Positions 1 to 11,034 are shown, counted from the stretch's first letter. The stretch is 64,000 nucleotides of DNA from an uncultured Bacteroidota bacterium (GCA_902776365.1 CACYPU010000001.1:248001-312000); one strand, 5' to 3'. The notes: generated by a model from the sequence alone, not told the origin. Translations and numbers: made by a program.

Positions 1-26
1 AAAGCGCGGCAACTGCGTCGCGCTTT
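1..26 (-). terminator. hairpin 3' of the first lipoprotein gene
   Basis: Inverted repeat with 8-base arms AAAGCGCG and CGCGCTTT around a 10-base loop, about 24 bases beyond the stop of the minus-strand lipoprotein gene. The expected T-tract on the minus strand would lie outside the window, so the terminator call is only probable. Confidence 0.4.
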
Positions 27-49
27 CATATTTTCAAGAGCTAGAGTAT

Positions 50-499
50 TCATTTGTTGAGCGTCGAGAAGAGTGTTGTTGTCGTGGTGGACAAGGCCTG
101 CTGGTTTTGCTGGGTGGTGTTGCTTGAACTGACGTTGGAGAGGCCGTTGCACAGCAGCAGGGCGTTGATGAAGGCGTTAACGTTCTGGTTGGTAATCAGC
201 CCGGCGGACGACATAACGAGGCCGGTGGCGAAGGCGGTGCGGTAGCTGGAGTTGCCGGCGTTGGCCTTGATTTGCGTGTAGCAGGTGGCCAGCGAGATGG
301 CGTGGGCCAGGTTGTTGCCGGCGGTGAGGTTGATGGTGCCGGTGGACTTGTAGGAGTTGTAGAGACCCAGGACGGCGGTGCCGCAGGTCTGTCCCATGGT
401 GGTGGCGGCGGTGTTCGACGAGGTGACCGAGTTGAGGATGCCGCAAGAAGAGAATGCCATAGTGGCAAAACATACCAAAATGATAGATAAACGTTTCAT
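50..499 (-). CDS. small Bacteroidota lipoprotein of unknown function
   Basis: A 149-residue secreted lipoprotein. It begins MKRLSIILVCFATMAF followed by a lipobox (FSSC, lipidated Cys about residue 19), so it should be anchored in a membrane facing the periplasm or the surface. The mature part is rich in Ser, Thr, Asn and Ala, with two more cysteines (in TCGTAV and ATCYTQ) and a Thr/Ser/Gln-rich tail. No enzyme motif is visible. A TAnnTTTG promoter lies about 43 bases upstream and a hairpin follows the stop, so it looks like a single-gene unit. It is recognisable as a Bacteroidota-style small lipoprotein, but no function can be assigned. Confidence 0.75.
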   Translation of the reverse strand: MKRLSIILVCFATMAFSSCGILNSVTSSNTAATTMGQTCGTAVLGLYNSYKSTGTINLTAGNNLAHAISLATCYTQIKANAGNSSYRTAFATGLVMSSAGLITNQNVNAFINALLLCNGLSNVSSSNTTQQNQQALSTTTTTLFSTLNK

Positions 500-541
500 A
501 TTGTGTTGTTTTTAATTATTAATGATTCTATTTATCAATTG

Positions 542-549
542 CAAAGATA
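542..549 (-). promoter_or_regulatory. Bacteroidota -7 promoter box (lipoprotein gene)
   Basis: On the minus strand the sequence reads TATCTTTG followed by CA, the TAnnTTTG box used by the primary sigma factor of Bacteroidota. It leaves a leader of about 35-40 bases before the ATG at 499. No clear -33 box is visible. Confidence 0.7.
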
Positions 550-572
550 CAACTAATAATTAAAAATAAAAA

Positions 573-2443
<1,871 letters not shown>

Positions 2444-2444
<1 letters not shown>

Positions 2445-3169
2445 TAGCGTCGTTCACAAATCTTGTTGTATTCTTCGTGTGCCGCTTCCATGAGTTTGAG
2501 AAAACGTGGGTCGGCATGGAGGCGGGCCACGGCGGCACTGGCGCAGAGGCGGCCGGCGTCGACGTCGCTCTGCCAGTGGAAGCCGGCAATGACGCGGCTC
2601 TGGCCGTAGCGGTATCCGATGGTCAGGATGGCGTCGGCATGCTCAGGTGCTAACTCGGTGAGCAGCAGTGCGGCGCTCCATCCGAGGATGGTGTGGCCGG
2701 AGGGGTAGGAGCCGTTGTGGCTCAGCTCCTCTTCGTCGCCGGGGACGATGGTGGGCTCGCCAAAGAAGACATAAGGACGTGTGCGCATATAGTTGTCTTT
2801 GGGCACCTTGCCTACCTGGTCGGTGGTCATCACACCGACGCTGAGCATCTCGTAGATGGCTGGTGTGGCCTCCTTGCTGATGGTGAAGCCCAGGGCATCG
2901 GCGTAGATGCGGCACATGCATGCCACGCTCCATTCAGCGTCGGTCACGGCGATGGCGCAACGCAGGCTGTCTTTGCGCTGCTCGAGGCCCCAGCGGTACT
3001 GAGCCTTGTCGTAGGCGAAGGCTGCGCTGGCGGTGTCAGGTGGCGCCGGCAGGAAATGGACGGCATTGGGCATGTTCTCCTTGGTAATGAGAGGGTCCTG
3101 TCCCGAGGCGCAGAAGGGGAGGAGGAGCGCGAGGGCGAGACCTATGGTCAAGTAGAGGTTATTTTTCAT
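2444..3169 (-). CDS. class A non-specific acid phosphatase (PAP2 superfamily), secreted
   Basis: A periplasmic phosphomonoesterase of the vanadium-haloperoxidase/PAP2 fold, about 241 residues. The class A signature is complete: K and RP in KDNYMRTRPY, PSGH in the centre, and SRVIAGFHWQSD carrying the catalytic His and Asp. A signal peptide follows the chosen start (MKNNLYLTIGLALALLLP, cleavage near ASGQ). An in-frame ATG at 3205 would add a lysine-rich stretch of 12 residues ahead of the signal peptide, so 3169 is preferred. The stop overlaps the start of the ABC-F gene, so the two form a minus-strand operon. Physiological substrate unknown; such enzymes scavenge phosphate from organic esters. 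Confidence 0.9.
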
Positions 3170-3270
3170 TTTCTTTTTTATTTTTCGTTTCTTTAACGTC
3201 AGCATGTTTTTTTTATTGTACGGAATACAATAATCTATTCATTTTGGAGTTATAGAAGAAAAAGCCGACA

Positions 3271-4161
3271 ATGGTTAAGAAAGACAATAAATTCGACAAG
3301 GATAAGAAAGATTCCGGCAAAACTACCAAAGCCGGAACTGCCGGTGCTGCCAGAAGTGCCAGCTATACTCGAAAAACCAGGACCTCCCGTCCTGTGGGCA
3401 AGAAGCCTGCTGGACCGCAAAAGCCCAAGGAACCCCACCCTGAGGGGGCTATGCGGTTGAACAAGTATATCGCCCATGCCGGCATCTGTTCGCGTCGTGA
3501 GGCAGACGAGCTCATTGCCGCCGGCAGCGTGAAGGTCAACGGCAAGGTGGTCACCGAGATGGGCTACCAGGTGCTGCCCGGCGACGAGGTGCAGTACGGT
3601 GGCGAGAAGCTCCGCTCGGAGAAACTGCGCTATTTCCTCCTCAACAAGCCTAAAGGATTCATTACCACCACCGACGACCCGCAGGAGCGCCGCACGGTTA
3701 TGATGCTCATGGACGGCTGCTGCGCCGAGCGCATCTATCCCGTCGGCCGCCTCGACCGCGCCACCACCGGCCTGCTACTCTTCACCAACGACGGTGAGCT
3801 GGCCAAGAAGCTGACGCACCCTTCCACGCAGGTCTATAAGATATACCAGGTGGAGCTCAACAAGCCCGTCACCAAGGAGGACATGAAGAAGCTGCTCGAG
3901 GGCATCGAACTGGAGGACGGCCCCATGCATGTGGATGATATCCAGTATGCCGCCGTGGGCAAGACCATCGACAAGCGCATCGTGGGCGTCGAGCTGCACA
4001 GCGGCCGCAACCGTATCGTGCGCCGCCTCTTTGAGGCCCTTGGCTACGAGGTGTACAAGCTCGACCGCACCACCTTCGCAGGCCTCACCAAGAAAGACCT
4101 CCCCCGTGGCCGCTGGAGAGAACTGACCGAGAAGGAGGTGGGATTCCTGAAGATGATATGA
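3271..4161 (+). CDS. rluB: 23S rRNA pseudouridine synthase, RsuA/RluB family
   Basis: Isomerises uridine to pseudouridine in ribosomal RNA. The protein has a lysine- and proline-rich N-terminal extension (residues 1-60), an S4 RNA-binding domain (about 62-110, MRLNKYIAHAGICSRREAD), and the catalytic domain with GRLDRATTGLLLFTNDG holding the essential Asp. LHSGRNRIVRRLFEALGY near the C-terminus is the conserved last motif. At 296 residues it is longer than E. coli RsuA because of the basic extension, common in Bacteroidota. The stop overlaps the next start (ATGA), so rluB and the ExbD-like gene are probably cotranscribed. RluB rather than RsuA or RluE is a best guess. Confidence 0.9.
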   Translation: MVKKDNKFDKDKKDSGKTTKAGTAGAARSASYTRKTRTSRPVGKKPAGPQKPKEPHPEGAMRLNKYIAHAGICSRREADELIAAGSVKVNGKVVTEMGYQVLPGDEVQYGGEKLRSEKLRYFLLNKPKGFITTTDDPQERRTVMMLMDGCCAERIYPVGRLDRATTGLLLFTNDGELAKKLTHPSTQVYKIYQVELNKPVTKEDMKKLLEGIELEDGPMHVDDIQYAAVGKTIDKRIVGVELHSGRNRIVRRLFEALGYEVYKLDRTTFAGLTKKDLPRGRWRELTEKEVGFLKMI

Positions 4162-4622
4162 TTATGAGAACAAAAAGTTGGCTGCTTTGTCTCGTCGCGA
4201 TTTTCTGCGCTTGTGGCTCCCAGGATGCAGACAGGGGAGTTGAGCGTAAACTGCCCTCTGTCAAGGAGGAACAACTTGTCGTTCAGCAGCATAATATCTT
4301 GGTAGTGGAGGTGAATTCAGATGGTCAGCTGTTGGTCGACAATGAAAACATTGATATCAAGCAGCTGAAAGATAGAGCGAAAGCGTTCCTTAAGAAATCC
4401 GATGACGGTATCATCTCGCTACGCACCGACCGTAGCACATCCTACAATTTGTATTTTGAAGTCCAAGACTCGTTGACCGAGGCCATTATCGAGCTTCGCA
4501 ATGAAATGTCCATGCGTGAATTTGGCTGCGAGAACTACAGAGACCTGGAAGATGACCAACGCAAAGCCATAGAAAAAGCCATCCCTATGGCCATTTCTGA
4601 AGCTGAGCCTATTCGCCGATAA
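4158..4622 (+). CDS. ExbD/TolR-like periplasmic domain lipoprotein
   Basis: A 154-residue protein that looks like the periplasmic half of ExbD without the ExbD membrane anchor. NSDGQLLVDNENIDIKQL, the ISLRTDRSTSYNLYFEVQD block and the C-terminal AIPMAISEAEP match the Bacteroidota ExbD pattern. The N-terminus is a signal sequence with a lipoprotein-like cysteine (LVAIFCACGS, Cys about residue 20) instead of the single transmembrane helix carrying the proton-channel Asp. ExbB and TonB are not nearby. It may bind TonB or peptidoglycan, or be a detached relic; that is inference. It overlaps rluB by four bases and converges on the methylase gene with a 14-base 3' overlap. Confidence 0.75.
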   Translation: MIMRTKSWLLCLVAIFCACGSQDADRGVERKLPSVKEEQLVVQQHNILVVEVNSDGQLLVDNENIDIKQLKDRAKAFLKKSDDGIISLRTDRSTSYNLYFEVQDSLTEAIIELRNEMSMREFGCENYRDLEDDQRKAIEKAIPMAISEAEPIRR

Positions 4623-5322
4623 GGAACACTGTGTTTCTTTTGTGTAAATCAATCTTTTCTCTTTCCGTTTTCCATCTTCCGCTCGGGAGGGAGCGGATGT
4701 ATTGTGTCGGCAGCGTGAGGTCGCAGGCGATACAGACCATGGTATTGGGCTGAAGCACTGCGCTTAACGCTTCGAGCATCTGGTTGTTACGGTAGGGAGC
4801 TTCAATGAATATCTGCGTCTGGTGTTCGCGGTGAAGACGTTCTTCGAGATGGCGGATGGCGGCGGCACGTTTGCTCTTGTCGACGGGTAGATAGCCCACA
4901 AAGGCGAACGACTGGCCGTTGAAGCCCGAGGCCATCAGTGCCAGCATCAGCGACGAGGGTCCCACGAGCGGAACAATCTCTATGCCACGCCGTTGCGCCA
5001 CCTTGGTAATCATGGCGCCGGGGTCGGCCACGCAGGGCAGGCCGGCCTCGCTGAGCAGGCCGATGTTCTCACCCCGCTCGATGGCATCCAGGTAATGACC
5101 AATCTCCTCGTGCGTCGTATGCTCGTTTAATTCAAAGAATTGTGTGTCGTCGATAGGGAAGTGGTATCCTGCTTTCTTGAGGAATCGCCGTGCAGTGCGC
5201 AACTCCTCGACGATGAAGGTGTGGCAGGTGGCCAGCAGCTCCAGATTATGTTTTGGCAGCGAGAAATCCATCTCTTCTGCTCCGATGGGCACGGGGAAAA
5301 GTATTATTCGTCCTCTATTCAT
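4609..5322 (-). CDS. tetrapyrrole-methylase-fold SAM methyltransferase, RsmI-like
   Basis: A 237-residue SAM-dependent methylase of the YraL/RsmI type, whose best-known member 2'-O-methylates C1402 of 16S rRNA. Visible landmarks are GRIILFPVPIG at the N-terminus, NIGLLSEAGLPCVADPG, and VPLVGPSSLMLALMASG, all typical of this fold. E. coli RsmI is longer (286 residues) and carries a C-terminal extension that is missing here. Bacteroidota often carry a short paralogue of this kind, so the exact target is uncertain. It lies 19 bases downstream of the secreted-protein gene and probably shares its promoter. Confidence 0.82.
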   Translation of the reverse strand: MNRGRIILFPVPIGAEEMDFSLPKHNLELLATCHTFIVEELRTARRFLKKAGYHFPIDDTQFFELNEHTTHEEIGHYLDAIERGENIGLLSEAGLPCVADPGAMITKVAQRRGIEIVPLVGPSSLMLALMASGFNGQSFAFVGYLPVDKSKRAAAIRHLEERLHREHQTQIFIEAPYRNNQMLEALSAVLQPNTMVCIACDLTLPTQYIRSLPSGRWKTEREKIDLHKRNTVFLIGE

Positions 5323-5341
5323 TATTATCCTTTATAATAGT

Positions 5342-5959
5342 TCATTTCTTACCACGACCTGGGACATTATAGATTATGGGGCCGTTGACGTCGAACCACT
5401 TCAGTTTTCTTTCGGTAAGGTCGAAGTCAGCCTGCCAGAAGCTGTCTCCGCCATCGCATACGGCCAGTATGCGTTGCAGGTCTTCCACTTCGTGATAGAC
5501 ATAGAAGGTCATAAAGAGGCAGCGATGTCCCTCGGAATCAGTGTAGAAAAGATACTGTCGCCCATGGTCGTAGAAGCGCGGCGGGGTGAAGCAGCGGTGT
5601 ACCTCCTGGGCGGAGTCTACATAGGCGTTGAGGATGTCAACCATCTGTTGCTCAGCCTCTCGAAGCTCATTTAGCGTGATTCCACTCAGTGCTTTCTTTC
5701 TCGTATCTTTCAGAATCCAACTCAGTATCATCTTTGACCAGATGTCGTCCTTGGGTTCCATCAGGTAGCCTATCAGCGCATCACCGTTGCGTATGGCGTA
5801 GTAGGCGATGCTGTCTTCCGGCTGGGTACATTCGTCGACGGTCGACAGGCTGGTCATCGGCTTCGGCTGCAGACGTTCGGGTTCCCCGGACGACTGTGCT
5901 TTCGGTAGGAAAGGCATGAGCATCAGCGTGATGAAAGCAAGAATGGCCCGTTTGTTCAT
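5342..5959 (-). CDS. secreted protein of unknown function
   Basis: About 205 residues starting MNKRAILAFITLMLMPFLPKAQ, a Sec signal peptide. An upstream in-frame ATG at 5977 would fall inside the promoter box, so the ATG at 5959 is chosen. The mature part is acidic with many aromatic residues (PPRFYDHGRQYLFYTDSEG, FYVYHEVEDLQRIL) and no recognised catalytic motif. First gene of a probable two-gene operon with the RsmI-like methylase. Nothing in the sequence fixes a role. Confidence 0.7.
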   Translation of the reverse strand: MNKRAILAFITLMLMPFLPKAQSSGEPERLQPKPMTSLSTVDECTQPEDSIAYYAIRNGDALIGYLMEPKDDIWSKMILSWILKDTRKKALSGITLNELREAEQQMVDILNAYVDSAQEVHRCFTPPRFYDHGRQYLFYTDSEGHRCLFMTFYVYHEVEDLQRILAVCDGGDSFWQADFDLTERKLKWFDVNGPIIYNVPGRGKK

Positions 5960-5974
5960 TATCATATTTTTTTG

Positions 5975-5982
5975 CAAAAGTA
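5975..5982 (-). promoter_or_regulatory. -7 promoter box for the secreted protein / RsmI-like operon
   Basis: TACTTTTG followed by CA on the minus strand. It places transcription start a few bases before the ATG at 5959, giving a very short leader, and rules out the upstream ATG at 5977. Confidence 0.65.
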
Positions 5983-6052
5983 CATATTTTTATTGGCTTG
6001 TGCAATATTTTGGCATGTTTTTTGTTCTAGTAAAGAAAAAAACAATTTTGTC

Positions 6053-7180
6053 ATGAAGAAAATAATCTGTCTCTCCGTTGCAATCCTCTCGCTGTCAATG
6101 CTGTCGTGCAATGCACAACCCAGCGAGGGCTCAGTTCCCCCGTCGTCTGGCCAATCGTCTACTCAGTCGATTGTTCTTAAGGATTTTACCGATGTGGCTG
6201 CCGCAACCATTGACGGTGTGGTACATATCAAGACCGAGATGACACAACTCACCCCGACATACCAATCATTTTTTGGTTTCATTATTCAGCAGGGCGTTCA
6301 GCGTCAGGTGTATAACGCCTATGGCTCGGGTGTCATCATCACTTCCGACGGCTATATCTTGACCAACAACCATGTGGTGGAGGATGCCGAACGCATCACT
6401 GTCACCCTCAACGACCGTCGCGAACTGCCTGCCAAACTCATAGGCAACGACCCTGCCACCGATTTGGCGGTGATTAAGATACAGGCGGAAAACCTTACTT
6501 ATATTCCGTTCGGCAACAGCGATAACGTGCGTGTCGGAGAGCCTGTATTGGCCATCGGAAACCCCTTCAATCTGACTTCGACTGTCACCTCCGGCATCAT
6601 CAGCGCCAAGGCCCGTAACATGCATATTATCGATAATCCTCGCTCCAACGAGGCGCCGTTAGAGTCTTTCCTGCAGACAGATGCGGCCGTTAATTCAGGT
6701 AATAGTGGAGGTGCGCTAGTGAATGGACGGGCTGAGCTGATTGGCATTGTGACAGCCATCGCTTCGGGCAATAGCGGAAACTATATTGGCTACTCTTTCG
6801 CCATTCCCTCCAATCTGGCGGGGAAAGTGTCCAGCGACCTGAGGAAATATGGTTATGTGCAAAGAGGTTATCTGGGGGTGCAAGTGTCTGAGGTTGACGC
6901 TTCTCTGGCTCGTCAGGCAGGTGTCCGTGAGATTAAGGGACTCTTTGTAGAAAAGGCGAATCGCGACTTCGCCGCCGCTCGTGCCGGCATTCGCCGGGGC
7001 GACATCATCCTGCGTGTGGCAGGCAAGGAGGTGAACACTTTCGCCGAGATGATGGAGGAATTGGGACTCTTCAGTCCTGGCGATGAAGTTGAGGTGGAGT
7101 TTATTCGTGATGGAAAGCCGAATATTACAAAAGTGCAACTTCTTAATTTAAATGGCAATACGTCTGTTATCCGAAAGTGA
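6053..7180 (+). CDS. HtrA/DegP family periplasmic serine protease
   Basis: An envelope quality-control protease of 375 residues. The lipoprotein-type signal peptide MKKIICLSVAILSLSMLSC is followed by a Ser-rich linker. The trypsin-like domain has His107 (TNNHVVED), Asp137 (ATDLAVIKI) and Ser218 (NSGNSGGAL). One PDZ domain (about 265-360) starts at QRGYLGVQV. A single PDZ and a membrane anchor resemble DegS more than DegP. The ATG at 5972 would add a second hydrophobic stretch; the ATG at 6053, directly before a normal signal peptide, is preferred. Its stop overlaps the GTG of the MATE gene, indicating an operon. Confidence 0.93.
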   Translation: MKKIICLSVAILSLSMLSCNAQPSEGSVPPSSGQSSTQSIVLKDFTDVAAATIDGVVHIKTEMTQLTPTYQSFFGFIIQQGVQRQVYNAYGSGVIITSDGYILTNNHVVEDAERITVTLNDRRELPAKLIGNDPATDLAVIKIQAENLTYIPFGNSDNVRVGEPVLAIGNPFNLTSTVTSGIISAKARNMHIIDNPRSNEAPLESFLQTDAAVNSGNSGGALVNGRAELIGIVTAIASGNSGNYIGYSFAIPSNLAGKVSSDLRKYGYVQRGYLGVQVSEVDASLARQAGVREIKGLFVEKANRDFAAARAGIRRGDIILRVAGKEVNTFAEMMEELGLFSPGDEVEVEFIRDGKPNITKVQLLNLNGNTSVIRK

Positions 7181-8541
7181 CGCTTGAAGATAAATACAAC
7201 GAGATGACCACCAAGCCTGTCAAGGGTTTGGTGTGCAAGATGGCGGTGCCGACCATTATCGCAATGGTCACCACCGCTTTCTATAATGTCGTCGATGCGG
7301 CCTTTATTGGACGGCTTTCCACCGAAGGCACTGCCGGCATTGGCATCTCATTTGCCTACATGACCTTCATCCAGGCTCTTGGCTTTTATTTCGGACACGG
7401 CAGTGGAAATCACATTTCCAGGGCGTTAGGAGCCAAGGATGTCTCGTCGGCCTCGGTGGTGGCCACTGTGGGATTCATTACGCCGTTCCTGTTGGGTACC
7501 GTGGCCGCCCTGTGCTGTCTGCCTAACCTCAGCTGGCTAAGCCGCATCCTGGGCGCTCCGGAAGGTGTGGTGCCCTATGCGAATGACTATCTGCGCTATA
7601 TTGTTTTGGCTACGCCGTTTATGATGTCGGCACTCACGCTCAACAACCAACTCCGCCTGCAAGGCAACGCTCAGTTTGGCATGGTGGGTATCGTCAGCGG
7701 CGCCATCCTCAATATTGCCCTCGACCCGCTCTTCATCTTCACTTTTGATATGGGGGTGAGCGGTGCTTCGCTGGCCACTGCCATCAGTCAGTTCTTCGCC
7801 TGGTGTCTGCTTCTGTATGGTATGTTTCGTCCTGAAAGTGTGCATATAAAGTTGCGAGACTTTAAGCCTTCGTTTAAGGTGTATTATGAGATATTCCGTG
7901 GGGGGCTGCCCTCGCTTTTCCGTCAGGTGTTCAACTGTGCCGCCGCCGTCTCGCTCAACTATTGTGCCAAGATTTATGCCGACGGCCCTGCCCAGGAAGC
8001 GAGTGCTGTGGCAGCCTTCGCCGTGGTGACTCGCATCATGATGTTTGCCTTCAGTGTGGTGCTAGGTTTCTCGCAAGGGTTCCAGCCGGTGTGCGGATTC
8101 AACTATGGCGCCAAGCTCTATGCCCGTGTACGTGAGTCGTGGCTCTTCGCCACCTGTGTGGGCACCGCCTTTCTGCTGGCCATCTCCGCTGTGGGCATCC
8201 TCTTTGCTCCCGAGATTGTGGCGCTTTTCCGTGCCGAGGACCCCGTGCTCATCGAGATAGGTGCCGTCACCCTCCGTTGGCAGTGCGCCGCCTTCCCGCT
8301 GGTAGCCCTCTTTACCACCACCGGCATGCTCTTCCAGAACATCCGCATGACGGGGCCAGCCACGCTGCTAAGTGTCTGTAGGAATGGTCTCTTCTTCCTT
8401 CCGGCGCTGCTGTTGCTGCCCCTCTGGCTGGGGCTGCAGGGTGTGCAGATGGCACAGGCGGTGGCCGATGTGCTGACTTTCCTCCTTTGCATCCCCTACG
8501 CTGTCTGGATCAACCGAAAACTGAAAAATGAAATGAGATGA
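7177..8541 (+). CDS. MATE family multidrug/Na+ antiporter
   Basis: A polytopic inner-membrane protein of 454 residues with about 12 hydrophobic segments in two repeats, each starting with a MATE-type motif (VPTIIAMVTTAFYNVVDAAF and GLPSLFRQVFNCAAAVSLNY). Family members export cationic drugs or metabolites in exchange for Na+ or H+. The start is a GTG overlapping the htrA stop; an ATG at 7204 would drop nine residues that fit the usual N-terminus of relatives, so the GTG is kept with moderate certainty. The stop overlaps the next ATG (ATGA). Substrate not predictable. Confidence 0.92.
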   Translation: MTLEDKYNEMTTKPVKGLVCKMAVPTIIAMVTTAFYNVVDAAFIGRLSTEGTAGIGISFAYMTFIQALGFYFGHGSGNHISRALGAKDVSSASVVATVGFITPFLLGTVAALCCLPNLSWLSRILGAPEGVVPYANDYLRYIVLATPFMMSALTLNNQLRLQGNAQFGMVGIVSGAILNIALDPLFIFTFDMGVSGASLATAISQFFAWCLLLYGMFRPESVHIKLRDFKPSFKVYYEIFRGGLPSLFRQVFNCAAAVSLNYCAKIYADGPAQEASAVAAFAVVTRIMMFAFSVVLGFSQGFQPVCGFNYGAKLYARVRESWLFATCVGTAFLLAISAVGILFAPEIVALFRAEDPVLIEIGAVTLRWQCAAFPLVALFTTTGMLFQNIRMTGPATLLSVCRNGLFFLPALLLLPLWLGLQGVQMAQAVADVLTFLLCIPYAVWINRKLKNEMR

Positions 8542-9485
8542 AAAAGATTGTTGTTCTGCTATTTATATTGCCGATGTTGCTGTCGGCGCAATGTATCAAA
8601 GGGACGGTGACGGATGCTCAAACGGGAGAATCGATACCGTTTGTTCCGATCAATGTGTTGCAGGGTGGTGACATCGTTATGAGAGGAACGTCCGATATTG
8701 ATGGAGTGTATACGATACGTCTGTCCAAACCAGGACGATATGAACTGACTACTGGTTTCTACAATGGATACCGCTTTTTGGAAAAAACGGAAGTGGATGT
8801 CTCTCCACAGGGTTTCACGGTATTTAATTTTTCGTTGTATCCTACAGGAACCTCGAATGGACAGGCGGTCTTGAGATCGGGAACCCCCTTGATCCAACTT
8901 GTTGATAATCCTCCAAAGAGCGACACCGCTACTATCCTGTTGCCAGAATACAAGGTGAATGACGCTGGCTTGCGGCGGATGCTCGACCGGGTGGTAGAGG
9001 GAATGGAAAATACCTACGATGCAGATCCCGAGACCTATGGCTTCGAGAGAGGCCCCTTGCCGGAGGGCACCAGCTGCGACCTGAGGATGACTTCTCTACC
9101 AAAGATTGACAGCAGTCGTAATGCGTATGGCTCCTACAATGAGTCTCTGTATTATTTGTACAGCACCAGTCACCTTTTGCCGCAGGCGTTGGATGTTGAT
9201 GCCCCTGATTTTCAGCTGGACAAGCCGTCGGTGAAAGTAGATGTCAACATCACCCACCGCAAGGGAGAGGCTTGCGAGGCCTGGGGATATATAGAGTACC
9301 GCGGCGTGATATTCTTTCTCAACAGCAAGGTGGAGGAGCACCTCTTTATCGAGCCTTCAGGCAGCAAGCGCCGGTTCAAGAACGGCGGTGCGCGCTACGT
9401 AGGCATCTGGGACCCGCCAACTTGGATTTACTTCTTTGCAGAGGGATACTGGTACCGCTGGATTGAGTTCCCGCTGGGTTGGTGA
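8538..9485 (+). CDS. secreted protein with carboxypeptidase-regulatory-like (CarboxypepD_reg) domain
   Basis: A 315-residue exported protein: signal peptide MKKIVVLLFILPMLLSAQ, then about 85 residues of a prealbumin-like beta domain (IKGTVTDAQTGESIPFVPIN ... DGVYTIRLSKPGRYELTTGF) as found at the start of TonB-dependent receptors, and a C-terminal region without a recognised motif. The receptor plug and barrel are absent. It is the last gene of the htrA-MATE unit, joined by a four-base overlap and closed by a strong terminator at 9494-9524. Role unknown; an envelope location is likely. Confidence 0.8.
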   Translation: MKKIVVLLFILPMLLSAQCIKGTVTDAQTGESIPFVPINVLQGGDIVMRGTSDIDGVYTIRLSKPGRYELTTGFYNGYRFLEKTEVDVSPQGFTVFNFSLYPTGTSNGQAVLRSGTPLIQLVDNPPKSDTATILLPEYKVNDAGLRRMLDRVVEGMENTYDADPETYGFERGPLPEGTSCDLRMTSLPKIDSSRNAYGSYNESLYYLYSTSHLLPQALDVDAPDFQLDKPSVKVDVNITHRKGEACEAWGYIEYRGVIFFLNSKVEEHLFIEPSGSKRRFKNGGARYVGIWDPPTWIYFFAEGYWYRWIEFPLGW

Positions 9486-9493
9486 GAGAAATG

Positions 9494-9524
9494 AAAAAAG
9501 TCCGTCGAATGTCGGACTTTTTTT
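9494..9524 (+). terminator. intrinsic terminator of the htrA operon
   Basis: AAAAAAGTCCG, 8-base loop, CGGACTTTTTTT: a short GC stem flanked by A and T runs, starting about 9 bases after the stop codon. Confidence 0.9.
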
Positions 9525-9525
9525 G

Positions 9526-9533
9526 TATCTTTG
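9526..9533 (+). promoter_or_regulatory. -7 promoter box upstream of sufB
   Basis: TATCTTTG followed by CA, directly after the T-run of the terminator and 28 bases before the sufB ATG. Terminator and promoter are packed back to back. Confidence 0.75.
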
Positions 9534-9560
9534 CACTTTTAAATAAGGAATTTTTTTGTC

Positions 9561-11006
9561 ATGGAAGACAACGAAAAAGATATAATCCAGGAAGTTACCA
9601 ACGAAGAATATAAGTGGGGTTTCACCACGGATATCGACACAGAGACCATTCGCAAGGGTCTCGATGAAGAGGTGGTGCGTCTCATTTCGAAGAAAAAGGG
9701 CGAGCCGGATTGGCTCCTTGAGTTCCGCCTCAAGGCTTTCCACCGCTGGCAGAAGATGAAGGAACCCGACTGGGCACACCTCGAATACGAAACACCTAAT
9801 TACCAAGATATCATTTACTTTGCCGCTCCTAAGCAGGAGAAGAAGAAAAGCATGGACGAGGTGGACCCGGAGCTGCTGGCGACGTTCGACAAACTGGGCA
9901 TCCCGCTGCGTGAGCGCGAAGCGCTGGCGGGCGTGGCCTACGACGCCATCATGGACTCTGTCAGCGTGAAGACCACCTCGCAGAAGGCCCTCGAGGAGAA
10001 AGGCATCATCTTCATGCCCATCAGCGAGGCGGTGCAGAAGCACCCCGACCTGGTGCGCCAATACCTTGGCAGCGTGGTGCCTAGCACCGACAATTTCTTC
10101 GCGGCCCTCAACTCCGCCGTCTTCTCCGATGGCTCTTTCTGCTACATCCCCAAGGGGGTGCGCTGCCCGATGGAGCTCTCTAGCTATTTCAGAATCAACG
10201 CCAAGGGCACCGGCCAGTTCGAGCGCACGCTGATAGTGGCCGACGAAGGGGCCTATGTCTCCTATATGGAAGGTTGCACGGCTCCGCAACGCGATGAGAA
10301 CCAGCTGCATGCCGCCATCGTGGAGATTGTCGTCATGAAAGACGCCGAGGTGAAGTATAGCACCGTGCAGAACTGGTATCCTGGCGACAAGGAAGGCAAG
10401 GGCGGCATCTACAACTTCGTCACCAAGCGTGGCATCTGCAAGGGCTCACACTCGAAACTCAGCTGGACGCAGGTAGAGACGGGCAGCGCCGTGACCTGGA
10501 AGTACCCCAGCTGCATCCTGCAGGGCGACGACTCCACCGCCGAGTTTTACAGTGTCGCCGTCACCAACAACTACCAGCAGGCCGATACTGGCACCAAGAT
10601 GATTCATGTAGGCAAAAACACCCGTAGCACCATCATGAGCAAGGGTATCTCGGCCGGCAAGAGCCACAACAGCTACCGCGGACTGGTGCAGATTGGCCGC
10701 GGTGCCGACAACGCCCGCAACTACTCGCAGTGCGACAGCCTCCTATTGGGCGACCAATGCGGCGCCCACACCTGGCCCTACATCAAGGCCGACAACCACA
10801 CCGCCATCCTCGAGCATGAAGCCACCACCTCGAAAATCTCAGAGGACCAGCTCTTCTACTGTCAGCAGCGCGGCATCACCCCCGAGAGTGCCGTGGGCCT
10901 CATTGTCAACGGCTATGCCAAGGACGTGCTGAAGAAGCTGCCGATGGAGTTCGCTGTGGAGGCGCAGAAACTCCTCTCCATCAGCCTCGAAGGGAGTGTG
11001 GGGTGA
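9561..11006 (+). CDS. sufB: Fe-S cluster assembly scaffold SufB
   Basis: Core subunit of the SufBCD complex that builds and transfers Fe-S clusters in the cytoplasm. At 481 residues it is full length. Family landmarks include [15 protein letters not shown]-type [20 protein letters not shown], the EGCTAP motif ([18 protein letters not shown]), the conserved [14 protein letters not shown] block and [16 protein letters not shown] near the C-terminus with the beta-helix. Unusually, sufC, sufD and sufS are not adjacent; the next gene belongs to putrescine synthesis. It has its own promoter and is followed by a CCGTTAAA/TTTAACCG repeat. Confidence 0.95.
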   Translation: MEDNEKDIIQEVTNEEYKWGFTTDIDTETIRKGLDEEVVRLISKKKGEPDWLLEFRLKAFHRWQKMKEPDWAHLEYETPNYQDIIYFAAPKQEKKKSMDEVDPELLATFDKLGIPLREREALAGVAYDAIMDSVSVKTTSQKALEEKGIIFMPISEAVQKHPDLVRQYLGSVVPSTDNFFAALNSAVFSDGSFCYIPKGVRCPMELSSYFRINAKGTGQFERTLIVADEGAYVSYMEGCTAPQRDENQLHAAIVEIVVMKDAEVKYSTVQNWYPGDKEGKGGIYNFVTKRGICKGSHSKLSWTQVETGSAVTWKYPSCILQGDDSTAEFYSVAVTNNYQQADTGTKMIHVGKNTRSTIMSKGISAGKSHNSYRGLVQIGRGADNARNYSQCDSLLLGDQCGAHTWPYIKADNHTAILEHEATTSKISEDQLFYCQQRGITPESAVGLIVNGYAKDVLKKLPMEFAVEAQKLLSISLEGSVG

Positions 11007-11034
11007 TAAAGTTGAATAAAAAAAGTGAAAAATC

